Assembly (NCBI RefSeq): GCF_006443095.1
Contig: NZ_VFWZ01000002.1
Location: forward strand, 1,054,001 to 1,118,000
Reading direction: 5' to 3'
Length of the DNA: 64,000 nucleotides
Source of the DNA: Aquimarina algicola
GTDB lineage: Bacteria; Bacteroidota; Bacteroidia; Flavobacteriales; Flavobacteriaceae
Shown here: positions 38,203 to 47,443 of the stretch, in pieces
Layout of the letters: each line of letters begins with the position of its first letter
How positions within the stretch are numbered: the stretch's first letter is position 1
The notes under the pieces: model-generated
What the model was told of the DNA's origin: nothing
Seen by the model: the letters and a program-made list of their open reading frames with translations, nothing else
Database searches by the model: none
Made by a program: the position numbers and the translations under genes

Positions 38203-39464
38203 TGTACGATATCACTTTTTTGATTTGCAAATGGCAACCCCGCATAATTTTCTATGGGGTTCAGTAATACTTTACCATTATAAATATGATTCAAATATAT
38301 AGACCCCGATTGTCTGGCAATAAATTGATTTGAATATAATGCTCCCAATACAGTACCCTGAAAATCCATATTACCATCACAATACACTTCTCCCACAACC
38401 TCAACTCCTTTTGCTATCTCAACATTGGTTTGTATACGATTTTGTTTTGTATCAATATTAGGTTTTATGTATGCAAGACCTCCTTCAATGATTGATTGGG
38501 TTCCTATTGTAACTTCAGGATCATGATGCTGCGTATTACGAGGCTGTTGATCAGTCTTTTTCCTTTCATCAATAAGGATTAATGCAGAAGGGTAAGACAA
38601 ATAGCACGCCTTTCCTATTTCAATCTTGCGATTAGCAATTCCTTGAAACCGTCCTTTAAAACTATTACTCACAGTAATTTTGGGAGCAATGCAAATTACA
38701 TCGGTGAGTTGCGCATTTGGCCCAATGATGATTTGAGATTGTGACTGAATAATAATATTTCCGGATATCGTTTGATCGTCTAAAACAATAGGATCGATAT
38801 CATAAATCAACTGAGCAGGGGCATGAAATGAATTTTTATGTTCATCTTGTAGTGGTATTTGATCTATAGTTGCTAACAAAGCTCCTTGAGTGATCTTTTT
38901 AAGGTAAGCAACCCAGTCTGAATCAAATTTGGGAAGTGTTGTTTTACTCACAAAAGAACGCCCATAATACAAAGTATTTCCTTGATAATAATGTCCGGAA
39001 ATATTTCCGGCTTTAACTCCTTGTTTTGGTAAATAGGTATTCCCTTCTAATCGAGCATCTCCTACAAGTACTAATGGTGAATTATTATCTTTCACATACA
39101 AATTGGGGCTACTCTCTGTCTTTTTTGAGCCCGTAAGCGCTATTTTTGATACTTTTTGGTTATGAGTCTGTATTTCTGAGTATCTTCTTATCCAAGCTCC
39201 ATGATAAACTACATTTAATTTTGAGCTCCCTGTATTATCCGTTTTTATAATCGTATCGTTACGTACGATATTATCAGTATCTAATGATACAAAAAGTTGC
39301 TGATTAGATTTTTCAAAGGCTGTTATGATTTCTTTTGACTTGATATTAAAAAAAGAATGCACATGAGTAAGCATTAAAAAAGCGCCTAACAATAATGCAA
39401 CCAAAACGGAAACCAGAATGGCAAATTGCATAGCTTGTGCTTCTATTTTGTGAAATATCTTCAA
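38190..39464 (-). CDS. Membrane-anchored beta-helix protein at the GspK/PilX position
   Basis: 424 residues. One N-terminal helix (AMQFAILVSVLVALLLGAFL, about 11-30) after a short KIEAQ leader, without Glu+5, like GspK or PilX pseudopilins. From about 215 the sequence shows short repeated strands typical of a parallel beta-helix or bactofilin (ISGNIIIQSQSQIIIGPNAQ, then LTDVICIAPKITVSNSF and MDFQGTVLGALYSNQF). No GspK domain is seen. Overlaps with both neighbours (4 and 13 bases) place it firmly in the machine. It may cap or steer the pseudopilus tip (inference). Confidence 0.7.
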   Translation of the reverse strand: MKIFHKIEAQAMQFAILVSVLVALLLGAFLMLTHVHSFFNIKSKEIITAFEKSNQQLFVSLDTDNIVRNDTIIKTDNTGSSKLNVVYHGAWIRRYSEIQTHNQKVSKIALTGSKKTESSPNLYVKDNNSPLVLVGDARLEGNTYLPKQGVKAGNISGHYYQGNTLYYGRSFVSKTTLPKFDSDWVAYLKKITQGALLATIDQIPLQDEHKNSFHAPAQLIYDIDPIVLDDQTISGNIIIQSQSQIIIGPNAQLTDVICIAPKITVSNSFKGRFQGIANRKIEIGKACYLSYPSALILIDERKKTDQQPRNTQHHDPEVTIGTQSIIEGGLAYIKPNIDTKQNRIQTNVEIAKGVEVVGEVYCDGNMDFQGTVLGALYSNQFIARQSGSIYLNHIYNGKVLLNPIENYAGLPFANQKSDIVQWLY

Positions 39465-39931
39465 TTGGCAATAGTAAAATTTTTAGTTTTTCCTTTATAT
39501 TTTAATCTAATTGTACTTGAAGCCCCCTTAATAAGTGTAACCTGATCAATAGTTTGTTTTACCTTCATCAACTGATCAACACCATTGATCGAAATCAAAT
39601 AAATAGCATTATTGTTATTACCCGATACCAGTCCTTTATATTGAATATTTGGCCAAAGGAAAGCTGTTTGTTTTTGAACTCTTGGTTTTGTGCTCTTGCT
39701 TTTTTTCTTTTTAGGTTGATACAATGTTCCTAAAAAAGGGTCTCTTTCTAAAGGTTCTATTGTAAAGACTTCTCTTTCTTTAGTTGTAATTTCAGAAACA
39801 TCGATTTGAGTGTTTTCATTAAAGATGGGATCATCATCAGAAAATGCACCTAGTACCTGAAAGATAATAGCTCCCCAAATAAACACTACAAGTGGTAATA
39901 GGATATATAATGATTTCTTACTCTTCAGCAT
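39461..39931 (-). CDS. GspC/PilP-like single-span protein
   Basis: 156 residues with one helix at about 8-28 (LYILLPLVVFIWGAIIFQV), then a periplasmic part with PLERDPFLG (about 60-68), which resembles the RDPF start of GspC/PilP homology regions, a Lys/Ser linker and a small beta domain (IQYKGLVSGNNNNAIYLISI) with strands like the HR domain. GspC/PilP joins the inner-membrane assembly to the secretin. The assignment rests on topology, motif and position. Confidence 0.65.
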   Translation of the reverse strand: MLKSKKSLYILLPLVVFIWGAIIFQVLGAFSDDDPIFNENTQIDVSEITTKEREVFTIEPLERDPFLGTLYQPKKKKSKSTKPRVQKQTAFLWPNIQYKGLVSGNNNNAIYLISINGVDQLMKVKQTIDQVTLIKGASSTIRLKYKGKTKNFTIAN

Positions 39932-39936
39932 ATAAC

Positions 39937-40863
39937 CTAATTTATTGTAAAACGTGATACCGTTCCTGATTCACTCTCATTACCCGCTTCATCAAAAGCT
40001 TTTATAAACCAATAATAGGTAGTACTAGTTTCTAACGCTATCTCTGAAGGTGAGGTAACACGATCTTTGGTAGCTAATTGGGTTAGTCCAACATCTTTGT
40101 ATATAAAAATACTATCAAACTCAGCAGTACCCGCTACAGTTTCTCTTGTCCAACTAAAGTTTACTGTAGTTTCTGTGAGCGTGGCATCATTTGCAGGAGC
40201 ACTATTAACCGGTTGTTTTGGAGCTTCACTATCTATAGTAATAGTTCTGGTACTATAAAATGTGTTTTGCGTATTATTTTCTGCTCGTACTTGCCATTGT
40301 GTTACTCCTTCCGGAAATGTGATTGTAATAGAAGTATCTGTTGTAGTTTCTTCTTGAACAACCTCATTGCTACTATTCAATAACTGTATTTTGTAAGAAG
40401 TAGCATCGGTAACATTTTGCCATTGTAAGATTGTCTCATTTGTATTGTTTAAAGCATTGTTCTCCGGAGCTGTTAGTACAACCTGTCTGGCAGAAAACTC
40501 CTCATTTTCTAAAACTGTAAATTTTGCTGTAGCATATGGTGTTGAAGACCCTGAGTTCTGAGCCCTTATTCTCCATTCGTATTCATTTTTAATCAAATTT
40601 GATGTAAAACTAACACTAGTAACTGTTGTATCCAGAACGATTTGAGTTGCATTTTCAAAATTTGGTTGTGCTACTTGCAATAAATATTCTGTAGCTTGAT
40701 CAACAGGCTCCCAACTAAACGTAACTGCCGTATTTCGTACAATAGCCTCATCTATCGGTGCAAGAAGATTTATCATTTCTTCTTCAAGATCTTCTTCAAA
40801 AAATACTTCCTCACAACTTATAAGTGTAAGAAAAAATAATCCTATATATAGTATCTTTTTCAT
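39937..40863 (-). CDS. Lipoprotein with three fibronectin type III-like repeats
   Basis: 308 residues. The lipoprotein signal is LIGLFFLTLISC-like (Cys about 17), then an acidic stretch. Three Ig/FN3-like units follow at about 32-118, 128-212 and 216-308, each with a LLAP/APENNA-type start, a central Trp (TFSWEPV, LQWQNV, FSWTRE) and a Y-x-W end (EWRIRA, QWQVRA, YYWFIKA). FN3 repeats mediate protein or glycan contact. It sits inside the secretion operon, 5 bases from the GspC-like gene and 2 from the next lipoprotein, so it is probably an outer-membrane or surface accessory. Confidence 0.78.
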   Translation of the reverse strand: MKKILYIGLFFLTLISCEEVFFEEDLEEEMINLLAPIDEAIVRNTAVTFSWEPVDQATEYLLQVAQPNFENATQIVLDTTVTSVSFTSNLIKNEYEWRIRAQNSGSSTPYATAKFTVLENEEFSARQVVLTAPENNALNNTNETILQWQNVTDATSYKIQLLNSSNEVVQEETTTDTSITITFPEGVTQWQVRAENNTQNTFYSTRTITIDSEAPKQPVNSAPANDATLTETTVNFSWTRETVAGTAEFDSIFIYKDVGLTQLATKDRVTSPSEIALETSTTYYWFIKAFDEAGNESESGTVSRFTIN

Positions 40864-40865
40864 TA

Positions 40866-41603
40866 TTACAGTTTAAAATAGTTTGTTTTTTGAGTTGCTT
40901 TTTCGGTATCCTGATATGTGTTTTTAGGGCAAGATGAATGTTCCTGAACAAGATCTCGTAATATCATTTGCCTCTTATCATTTTCGCTCCAGCAGAAAAA
41001 CGATAATCCGTAAGCAAAAATAGCTGTATCAGAAAAGAGTATCGTTTTAAAAGTTTTGTGATCTTTTAATAGTTCTAACTGATATTGTTTATACCCTCCA
41101 TTTTTTAAAAATATAGTTTCTGCTTGCTCAATTTCACGTATTAATTCTTGTGAAACTGCCATCGAAATATTGGTAACTAGTGTTATGTCTTGTTGTCCTT
41201 TTAGATAATTATACGTTTGCGAATTGTAATCCTCTTGTAATTCTGCAATAGTAGTAATTCGGTCTAGCAATTCTAGGTTTAGAAACTTGGGCTTACGCTT
41301 GATCGAATCTATATATTTAACTTGTTGAGCATCGTTCTTTGACACCTTAGAATACGCTGAAAAAGTCTTTGCCGTAAAATCTGTGGTCACAGCATGTACC
41401 CGAATACGTTTTTTATATTCTGGAAAAGCTATGGTTTGATATTCTGAAAACTGTATCCCTTTTTCCTGTATGCCTATCACACCCAAAGCAATAGGATTTT
41501 TGACCGCTGTATGCATTTTTGTTTTGTTAATTCTAACGCTGTGACATCCTAAAATTGAAAAAACAAAAAGGGTGAAAAGTCCATATATTTTGTAATTATT
41601 CAT
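40866..41603 (-). CDS. Lipoprotein of unknown function in the T2SS-like operon
   Basis: 245 residues with a lipoprotein signal (FTLFVFSILGC, Cys about 20). The rest is mixed alpha/beta with no family that I recognise; KRKPKFLNLELLDRITTIAEL suggests a helical middle. Coordinated spacing (20 bases from the GspM-like gene, 2 from the FN3 lipoprotein) makes a role in the machine likely. A pilotin role for secretin placement is possible, but pilotins are usually shorter. Confidence 0.65.
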   Translation of the reverse strand: MNNYKIYGLFTLFVFSILGCHSVRINKTKMHTAVKNPIALGVIGIQEKGIQFSEYQTIAFPEYKKRIRVHAVTTDFTAKTFSAYSKVSKNDAQQVKYIDSIKRKPKFLNLELLDRITTIAELQEDYNSQTYNYLKGQQDITLVTNISMAVSQELIREIEQAETIFLKNGGYKQYQLELLKDHKTFKTILFSDTAIFAYGLSFFCWSENDKRQMILRDLVQEHSSCPKNTYQDTEKATQKTNYFKL

Positions 41604-41623
41604 GTATGCTATTAGTTTACTTA

Positions 41624-42142
41624 TTAATTAAGGCGTTGCAACAACACTCTACATTGCAAATAGGTGGCTCTTGTTCTAAAATCCTTCTTTTTCTCAAAGT
41701 TGACCTGCACGATATTTCCAAAACTATACTGTTGTTCTAGTTCGTAGATAACTGATATTAGAGCATTATACTCTCCCTGTAATACAAAATCATAGGTAGT
41801 CATGCCTTTTTTTGTAGTCTTATCTCTATATATATGAGGTTCTTCAAAAGCAATAATTTTTATATTTGAAGTTGAGGATAATCCATTTAAGGTTTTAAGA
41901 AGGTTATGCTGCAAAGAGTTTCCTTCAACATTATTTTTTGCCAGAATGATATCTAATTGCTGTTCTTTTTTGGTTAGTGCAGCCAGTTGTACCGGAGCTG
42001 CCATATATTTTTCTTTTTCAAGAGTAAGCTGATCAACTTCTTTTTGTAATGTAAAGGTTTTAGCAAAAGCATATTGATACGCAATCAATAGTACCAGTAT
42101 AAGCCCTACAACCAGTGCTATATTTTTACTTTTTTGTTTCAT
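41624..42142 (-). CDS. GspM/PilO-like inner-membrane protein
   Basis: 172 residues: one N-terminal helix (IALVVGLILVLLIAYQYAF, about 8-26), a coiled coil at about 30-70 (TLQKEVDQLTLEKEKYMAA) and a ferredoxin-like periplasmic domain with a PilO-type stretch YDFVLQGEYNALISVIYELE. The layout is that of GspM/PilO, partner of the GspL-like protein whose gene it overlaps by 17 bases. Confidence 0.75.
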   Translation of the reverse strand: MKQKSKNIALVVGLILVLLIAYQYAFAKTFTLQKEVDQLTLEKEKYMAAPVQLAALTKKEQQLDIILAKNNVEGNSLQHNLLKTLNGLSSTSNIKIIAFEEPHIYRDKTTKKGMTTYDFVLQGEYNALISVIYELEQQYSFGNIVQVNFEKKKDFRTRATYLQCRVLLQRLN

Positions 42143-43334
42143 TAGATTTCATTTTAAGCATTAATTCAAAATCTGATGTATTTATTTTATTCAATCCATA
42201 ATGTACAATCGTTACTGTATCTATATATGATAAAGCCTCTATTGCTCTCAACCAAATGGTAAAATCCGATTTGTTGATCGAAGTTCCTGTGATGGTAATC
42301 ACTTTGTCTTTGAATTCGATCTCTTTTTCGTTTCTAACAGGTTTTAATAGGGGTTGATAAACAAGCGAACTAAGTACTATTGTCGAGGGTTGTGATTGTA
42401 TAATTTGATTGATATAATAAGAGCTTTTTGAAAACCCGGTAGTGAGTATACTTTGTACCAGTAATTCTTTGTTATTCACTAAAGACTGTTTCTGAATAAT
42501 CTGTTCCTTTTGTGAGGTATAAATTTGTAATTCTTCTTGCAAATTCTGCCATTTTTTATAAAAACTATTAAATACAAAAAAGTTGATCAACAGAGTAATG
42601 AGTAGAAAACCAGTGCCAATTTGCAACACATTTTTAAAAAGCTGTTTTTCTTTATTTCCTTGAGCAAGGGCTTGATTTTTGAGATCAAGATTTCCTGAAA
42701 TGTTATGATATCCCATTGCTGTATACAACCCCATAGCCAAGGGTAATGTATGTGTCGAAGAAAAAGTTAGTCCTTCTATCTTATACTGTTCTTGAGTATT
42801 ATCTGTCGACACTATCGAATCAATTTCATTAGTGTCAAATTTGATTTCTAAAGTAGACGTTTGTAAAGTATGATCTGTAAACTTTGATAGCACACTTACT
42901 TTTAATCCACCAAGTGTTACCGAAAGTACCTTGATTCCTTCTGTCTGTAATTTTGTAATAATAGATGCTACATATTCTTTTCGGCAAACTGTGACAAAAG
43001 ATTTATGAGATGTCCTTAGGATCTGATAGTAAAAATCATCAAGATTAAGATTAGGAAAAGCTTCTGATATAATCACGGCATCAACATCTGTCTGAGAGAC
43101 TTCTTTACAAAGTACTTGATCATCTGTAATAGCAAGATGTACTTGCTTGGTCTCTTTTAAAAATTCTGATAATTCGCCTATTTCAAAAGCAGTAAAGGTT
43201 TGATCAATATCCCATTCTTCTTTCTTCTTAGCGAATTTGAGTCCAAAAAATACTGGTGTAGCTTCCTTTACAGTATATTCTACAGCAATTAGTTTTTGTC
43301 TAAAAGGATTGTATGTCGATAATAAATTTTGCAT
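42126..43334 (-). CDS. GspL-like protein (PilM-like cytoplasmic part plus PilN-like periplasmic part)
   Basis: 402 residues. The first 230 resemble an actin-like PilM/GspL cytoplasmic domain, followed by one membrane helix (about 244-262, VLQIGTGFLLITLLINFFVF), a coiled coil (NLQEELQIYTSQKEQIIQKQ) and a PilN-type periplasmic domain with VITITGTSINKSDFTIWLRA. The fusion of PilM- and PilN-type parts is the GspL architecture. It recruits the GspE ATPase to the membrane. Start and secretin stop overlap as TAATG. Confidence 0.78.
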   Translation of the reverse strand: MQNLLSTYNPFRQKLIAVEYTVKEATPVFFGLKFAKKKEEWDIDQTFTAFEIGELSEFLKETKQVHLAITDDQVLCKEVSQTDVDAVIISEAFPNLNLDDFYYQILRTSHKSFVTVCRKEYVASIITKLQTEGIKVLSVTLGGLKVSVLSKFTDHTLQTSTLEIKFDTNEIDSIVSTDNTQEQYKIEGLTFSSTHTLPLAMGLYTAMGYHNISGNLDLKNQALAQGNKEKQLFKNVLQIGTGFLLITLLINFFVFNSFYKKWQNLQEELQIYTSQKEQIIQKQSLVNNKELLVQSILTTGFSKSSYYINQIIQSQPSTIVLSSLVYQPLLKPVRNEKEIEFKDKVITITGTSINKSDFTIWLRAIEALSYIDTVTIVHYGLNKINTSDFELMLKMKSNETKK

Positions 43335-45538
43335 TAATAAAAGACAGTGGGTTTGATGATTACATTCAACCTTTTCTTTGAATCTTCTCTTGTTCTTTTG
43401 CTAAACAACCATTTTAATACTGGGATTCTTGATAGCAGTGGCACCCCAGTACCCGAATCATTCTTCACTTTTTGTTCTATTCCTCCAAGTATAGCAACAT
43501 CATTGGCTTTCATTCTCATAATAGAAGAGAACCTTCTACTGTTGATATCTGGAGGAGCATTTTCTGCGATGCGCTCTCCACTAAAATTAGACTGAATCAC
43601 CTGTATATCAAGGGTAATTTGACCGTCTCCTGAAACAAAAGGTTTAAATTCTAAAGCAAGTTCTGCATCAATAGGTAAATAATTAACCACTTCTGAAGTT
43701 TGAGGAATTTGTGACCCAAAAAAGTTTTGGTTAGTCACAGCGTAGTACGTAGTTTGCCCGCTAGATAAATAAGCTTTATGACCATTTAGAGTACTTAGCT
43801 TAGGTGTGGATAGTATTTTTACATTACCATTGGTTTCCATGGCTTTGATATCCATATAAAAGTTAGGAACAACATTACCTAGATTTAATGATCCAAAACC
43901 ATCAAATCCACCAATAACTCTATTGATAGTTTTTGCACCTAATGTAATACTGGCATCAGGAAAAGCCCGTCCTTCTGTAGTTACAGGTTCTTTACCAATA
44001 CCAAATTCTACTCCTGTTTCTACCGTTGCAGAACGACTCACTTCGAGAATCATAACTTCGATCAAAATTAGAGGTACTGGTTTGTCTATATATTTTATAA
44101 AGTCTTTAAATTTTTCAACCCTTGTACCCGGACCGCTGATCACAAAACTATTTAATTCTGTATCGATTCTTATGTCTAGCCCTTCGGTCACTGTCGAAGG
44201 AAAAACTTCAGAAATATCTCCAACTGATGTGGATTCTGATGAAGAACCAGTATTTCTAAATGAAGAACGTCTTGCTGCTCCTGCATTAATACCTCCATTT
44301 TGATTAAACCCTGAATTAGACGCTCCTGAAATATAATTTACCCCTCCTGTTCTAAAATTATTGTTATTAAAACTGTTTCCATAAGAGGTAGAAGAACTTG
44401 CGTCACCAAGCATAGCAATAGATCGGTGCATCATCTGTACCAACTCTATCTTTTTGAGTGCTAATTGATCTTCGGTACCAAAATAATACACATTTCCCTC
44501 TCTTTTGAAGGTAAATGCACCAGATGAAGATTGTGGATTATTTTGCTGATTTTGTTGAGCATTAAAACTATTTGAATTTCCTTGGTTTGATTGTATCTGT
44601 TGAGTAGATGTAATATTGCTTTCAAAAATTTTAACCAGTAATTCATCAAATGAAATTGATTCTGCTTTTACAGTGACTTTTCCTGCTTTTTCTAGTGGGG
44701 AAGCTGTAAAAATATCAAGATGTAGATCCTCTGCTAATGTATAAATCACATTAGCAACCGGCGTATCTCTAAGATCAACTGAAACTACTTTTGTGAGTGT
44801 ATCAACCACTGTATAAGAAAAGTTGGCACGTCTGGGACGGTAACCACTCGCTCCGTTTCCTTCATTTCCTTGCTGCGGAAAAGCATCGAATTCGTAAAAA
44901 CCATCTCTGGTTTTATTAAAATCAAGATTATTTGCCTCTGCCAATTTTTTCATAGCAATATCAAAAGGGACACTGCTAATAAAAAGGTTCAAATTTTTGG
45001 TATTAAGCTGAGGCGTAAACAGTAGGTTTTTACCTGAAACTTCGGTTATTTTTCTAAACACTTTGGGTAGTGGATCATTACTCAAATCTGTAGATAGCGT
45101 AGCAGATAATACATCATAATCGACTAAAATTTCTTTTTCTACAGGAGCAACTACGGGTTGAACATACTGTTTAATAGAAAGAATATTTCCTGTAAAAGCA
45201 ATATCGAGTTGGTATTCTTTTACCAAAAACATTAATAAGTCCTGTACACTCACATCATTAAATCCATTGACGATGGTAATGTTATTCAAATCGTTGGATA
45301 AGTTGATGTTGATTTTATGAACCTGAGAAACAGCTCTCAAAAAATTAAGTAGCGAAGTGTTAGAAATATTTACATTCACCTTTTCTGCTAATCCAGGTAT
45401 CTCTACAGATCGCAATGCAAGTTTGTTTTCTATTGTTGCAATACGTGTATTATCCTGAGATTGATTCTGAAAATGCTCTTGCGACCAAACGTGTATTCCA
45501 ATCGTAAGTGTAGCAATAAGTAGTATTTTTTTTATCAT
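43334..45538 (-). CDS. gspD: Secretin (GspD-like outer-membrane channel)
   Basis: 734 residues with a signal peptide (TLTIGIHVWSQ, about 19). The N-terminal region has STN/secretin N domains at about 45-115, 125-200 and 235-310. A Ser/Asn/Gly-rich insert lies at about 310-430 (SNSFNAQQNQQNNPQSSSG). The secretin domain spans about 485-734: PLILIEVMILEVSRSATVET, ILSTPKLSTLNGHKAYLSSG and GVPLLSRIPVLKWLF, ending LNVIIKPTVFY. It forms the outer-membrane pore for the pseudopilus-driven exit of folded proteins. Confidence 0.94.
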   Translation of the reverse strand: MIKKILLIATLTIGIHVWSQEHFQNQSQDNTRIATIENKLALRSVEIPGLAEKVNVNISNTSLLNFLRAVSQVHKININLSNDLNNITIVNGFNDVSVQDLLMFLVKEYQLDIAFTGNILSIKQYVQPVVAPVEKEILVDYDVLSATLSTDLSNDPLPKVFRKITEVSGKNLLFTPQLNTKNLNLFISSVPFDIAMKKLAEANNLDFNKTRDGFYEFDAFPQQGNEGNGASGYRPRRANFSYTVVDTLTKVVSVDLRDTPVANVIYTLAEDLHLDIFTASPLEKAGKVTVKAESISFDELLVKIFESNITSTQQIQSNQGNSNSFNAQQNQQNNPQSSSGAFTFKREGNVYYFGTEDQLALKKIELVQMMHRSIAMLGDASSSTSYGNSFNNNNFRTGGVNYISGASNSGFNQNGGINAGAARRSSFRNTGSSSESTSVGDISEVFPSTVTEGLDIRIDTELNSFVISGPGTRVEKFKDFIKYIDKPVPLILIEVMILEVSRSATVETGVEFGIGKEPVTTEGRAFPDASITLGAKTINRVIGGFDGFGSLNLGNVVPNFYMDIKAMETNGNVKILSTPKLSTLNGHKAYLSSGQTTYYAVTNQNFFGSQIPQTSEVVNYLPIDAELALEFKPFVSGDGQITLDIQVIQSNFSGERIAENAPPDINSRRFSSIMRMKANDVAILGGIEQKVKNDSGTGVPLLSRIPVLKWLFSKRTREDSKKRLNVIIKPTVFY

Positions 45539-45545
45539 TCTTGTT

Positions 45546-46964
45546 TTAGTTATCTACTAATAGTGCATACACTTCTTCTACTGAGGTCTCCCCATCTATG
45601 ACCATCCGTATTGCGTTGTATTGCAACGTATTAATTTGATTTTCTTTGATATATGTATCGATTTGTAATTCGTTATGTCGAATTGCGGTTTCTAATTGTT
45701 TTGTAATTGGTAATATCTCATAAATAGCTTTTCTTCCTATATATCCTGTATGATAGCATTGATCACATCCTGTAGCGACATAATGTTGCTGTAATTCTTC
45801 TGGTATTTCAAAATGTTTTGGAAAATCCTCTGAAACTGCGTTTTTGGCAGTTTTACAATGTGGACAAAGTTTTCTTACCAAGCGCTGTGCAATACTCATT
45901 GTGATGGTATTCGCCAATAAAAATGCAGGGACTTTCATATCGATTAATCTAGAAATCGTGGCCCATGCAGAATTGGTATGTATAGTTGAGAGCACCAAAT
46001 GTCCCGTAAGTGCAGCTTTTATTGCCATTGCGGCAGTACGATCATCTCGAATCTCTCCTACCATGATAATATCAGGATCCTGACGCAAAAATGCTCTAAG
46101 TGCTGCCGGAAAATCAAACTCTATGTCTTCTCTAAGTTGTACTTGATTAATCCCTTCTAATGTATACTCAATAGGATCTTCAATAGTCAGGATATTGGTA
46201 GTTTCTTTATTTAATTCTTTTAATGTAGCGTACAAAGTAGTCGTTTTACCAGAACCCGTAGGACCCGAAATCAAAATAATGCCTTGTGGTTTTTTTATGG
46301 CTTCTCGATATTCTTGTATTTCTTTTTGGGTAAAACCGAGATCTGTCAATAAGACTTCTTGTGTGTTACGATTTAATAACCTAAGTACTATCTTTTCTCC
46401 ATACAAAGTGGGCATTGTAGATACCCTGATATCAAAATCATCTGTACCTTGTTTAAAAGTAATTCGACCATCCTGAGCTAAACGCTTTTGAGAAATATCG
46501 AGTCCTGATTGTATTTTAATCTGATTAACTAATTGAGGATATTCTGTCTTGGCAATGGTATATTGTTCTTTTAATTTACCATCTAATCGAAAACGTACCC
46601 GGCATATTTTTTCATAAGGTTCCATGTGAATATCACTACTGCCAAAATCTTTTGCTGTAGCAATTAACTTTTGTAAAAACTGGTCTTCGTAACGTAATTT
46701 TTCTGTTGAAGCGGTCGTCGCTTTTCTATAGTTAAATGTTAGATACGATTGTATATGTTCTGTAGTTTCATCAATTATAGTGATCCTACACCCCAGTATA
46801 ATGGTTAATTCTTTTTGTAATCCTATAATGTCTTTTGTATCAGATTTAAAATGTATACTATTTTCATCTTTTGCAAAAGGTATGATCCTGTAATGAAACG
46901 CTTGATTTGGCGTAATCAACTGTTTGAGATGTACAGGGATTTCATATGTAGTTATACTACTCAT
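45546..46964 (-). CDS. gspE: GspE/PilB-type secretion ATPase
   Basis: 472 residues. Walker A is GPTGSGKT (234-241), the Walker B/Asp box DIIMVGEIRD (298-307) and the His box GHLVLSTIHTNSA. A tetracysteine zinc site is seen as C367, C370, C400 and C403 (LCPHC, CDQC). The N-terminal N2 domain precedes at about 90-190 (FGSSDIHMEPYE, RLAQDGRIT). The assembly ATPase drives pseudopilus extension; no retraction ATPase (PilT) is in the operon, which favours a secretion role over a retractile pilus. Confidence 0.95.
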   Translation of the reverse strand: MSSITTYEIPVHLKQLITPNQAFHYRIIPFAKDENSIHFKSDTKDIIGLQKELTIILGCRITIIDETTEHIQSYLTFNYRKATTASTEKLRYEDQFLQKLIATAKDFGSSDIHMEPYEKICRVRFRLDGKLKEQYTIAKTEYPQLVNQIKIQSGLDISQKRLAQDGRITFKQGTDDFDIRVSTMPTLYGEKIVLRLLNRNTQEVLLTDLGFTQKEIQEYREAIKKPQGIILISGPTGSGKTTTLYATLKELNKETTNILTIEDPIEYTLEGINQVQLREDIEFDFPAALRAFLRQDPDIIMVGEIRDDRTAAMAIKAALTGHLVLSTIHTNSAWATISRLIDMKVPAFLLANTITMSIAQRLVRKLCPHCKTAKNAVSEDFPKHFEIPEELQQHYVATGCDQCYHTGYIGRKAIYEILPITKQLETAIRHNELQIDTYIKENQINTLQYNAIRMVIDGETSVEEVYALLVDN

Positions 46965-47443
46965 ATCAGATACAGGGATATTACATTAGTTGTCCAATTC
47001 GTAACGAATACTACTCCTAGAAATAAAGACATGTATCCAGCTAGCGGAACTGTGGGATATTTTGCACTTTTCTTGAAGAATATCCATATAGCTAGAGAAA
47101 ATAATAAAGCAAATACAAGAATAATAATAAAAGACACTGTTGGAAACCCTACAGCCAATGCTAAAAAGAATAATACATCTCCTAATCCAAACACTTCTTC
47201 AAAAAATGAACGTTTTAGTCTAAGTAATGTATACAGGTACAGCATTGCCATAATGATAATTAAGACTGTAGTATTTATCAATAACGCGTATAAGAAATGA
47301 ATTTGTAATGTATGCTGATGATGAATATATCCTAGTAATCCTATTAGTACTAAAAATACAAATGCATATACTTGACGTTCTTTTATGTCTTGATAAGAAA
47401 TCATGGCAAGACTACTAAGTATGAGTAATTTGATCAACAACAT
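46961..47443 (-). CDS. Prepilin peptidase (A24), short form
   Basis: 160 residues with six or so hydrophobic segments. The two catalytic aspartates are D19 in ISYQDIKERQVY and D89 in FGLGDVLFFLAL (the GxGD box). The cytoplasmic N-terminal domain with its zinc-binding cysteines, present in PilD/GspO and needed for N-methylation, is absent, so this resembles TadV/CpaA-like enzymes and would cleave but perhaps not methylate. It overlaps the GspE gene by 4 bases and the GspG gene by 1. Confidence 0.9.
   Translation of the reverse strand: MLLIKLLILSSLAMISYQDIKERQVYAFVFLVLIGLLGYIHHQHTLQIHFLYALLINTTVLIIIMAMLYLYTLLRLKRSFFEEVFGLGDVLFFLALAVGFPTVSFIIILVFALLFSLAIWIFFKKSAKYPTVPLAGYMSLFLGVVFVTNWTTNVISLYLI

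Noticed and set aside
46851..47300. 149-codon plus-strand ORF
   Set aside because: It lies antisense across the gspE start and the prepilin peptidase gene, both with clear motifs; composition is that of a shadow frame.
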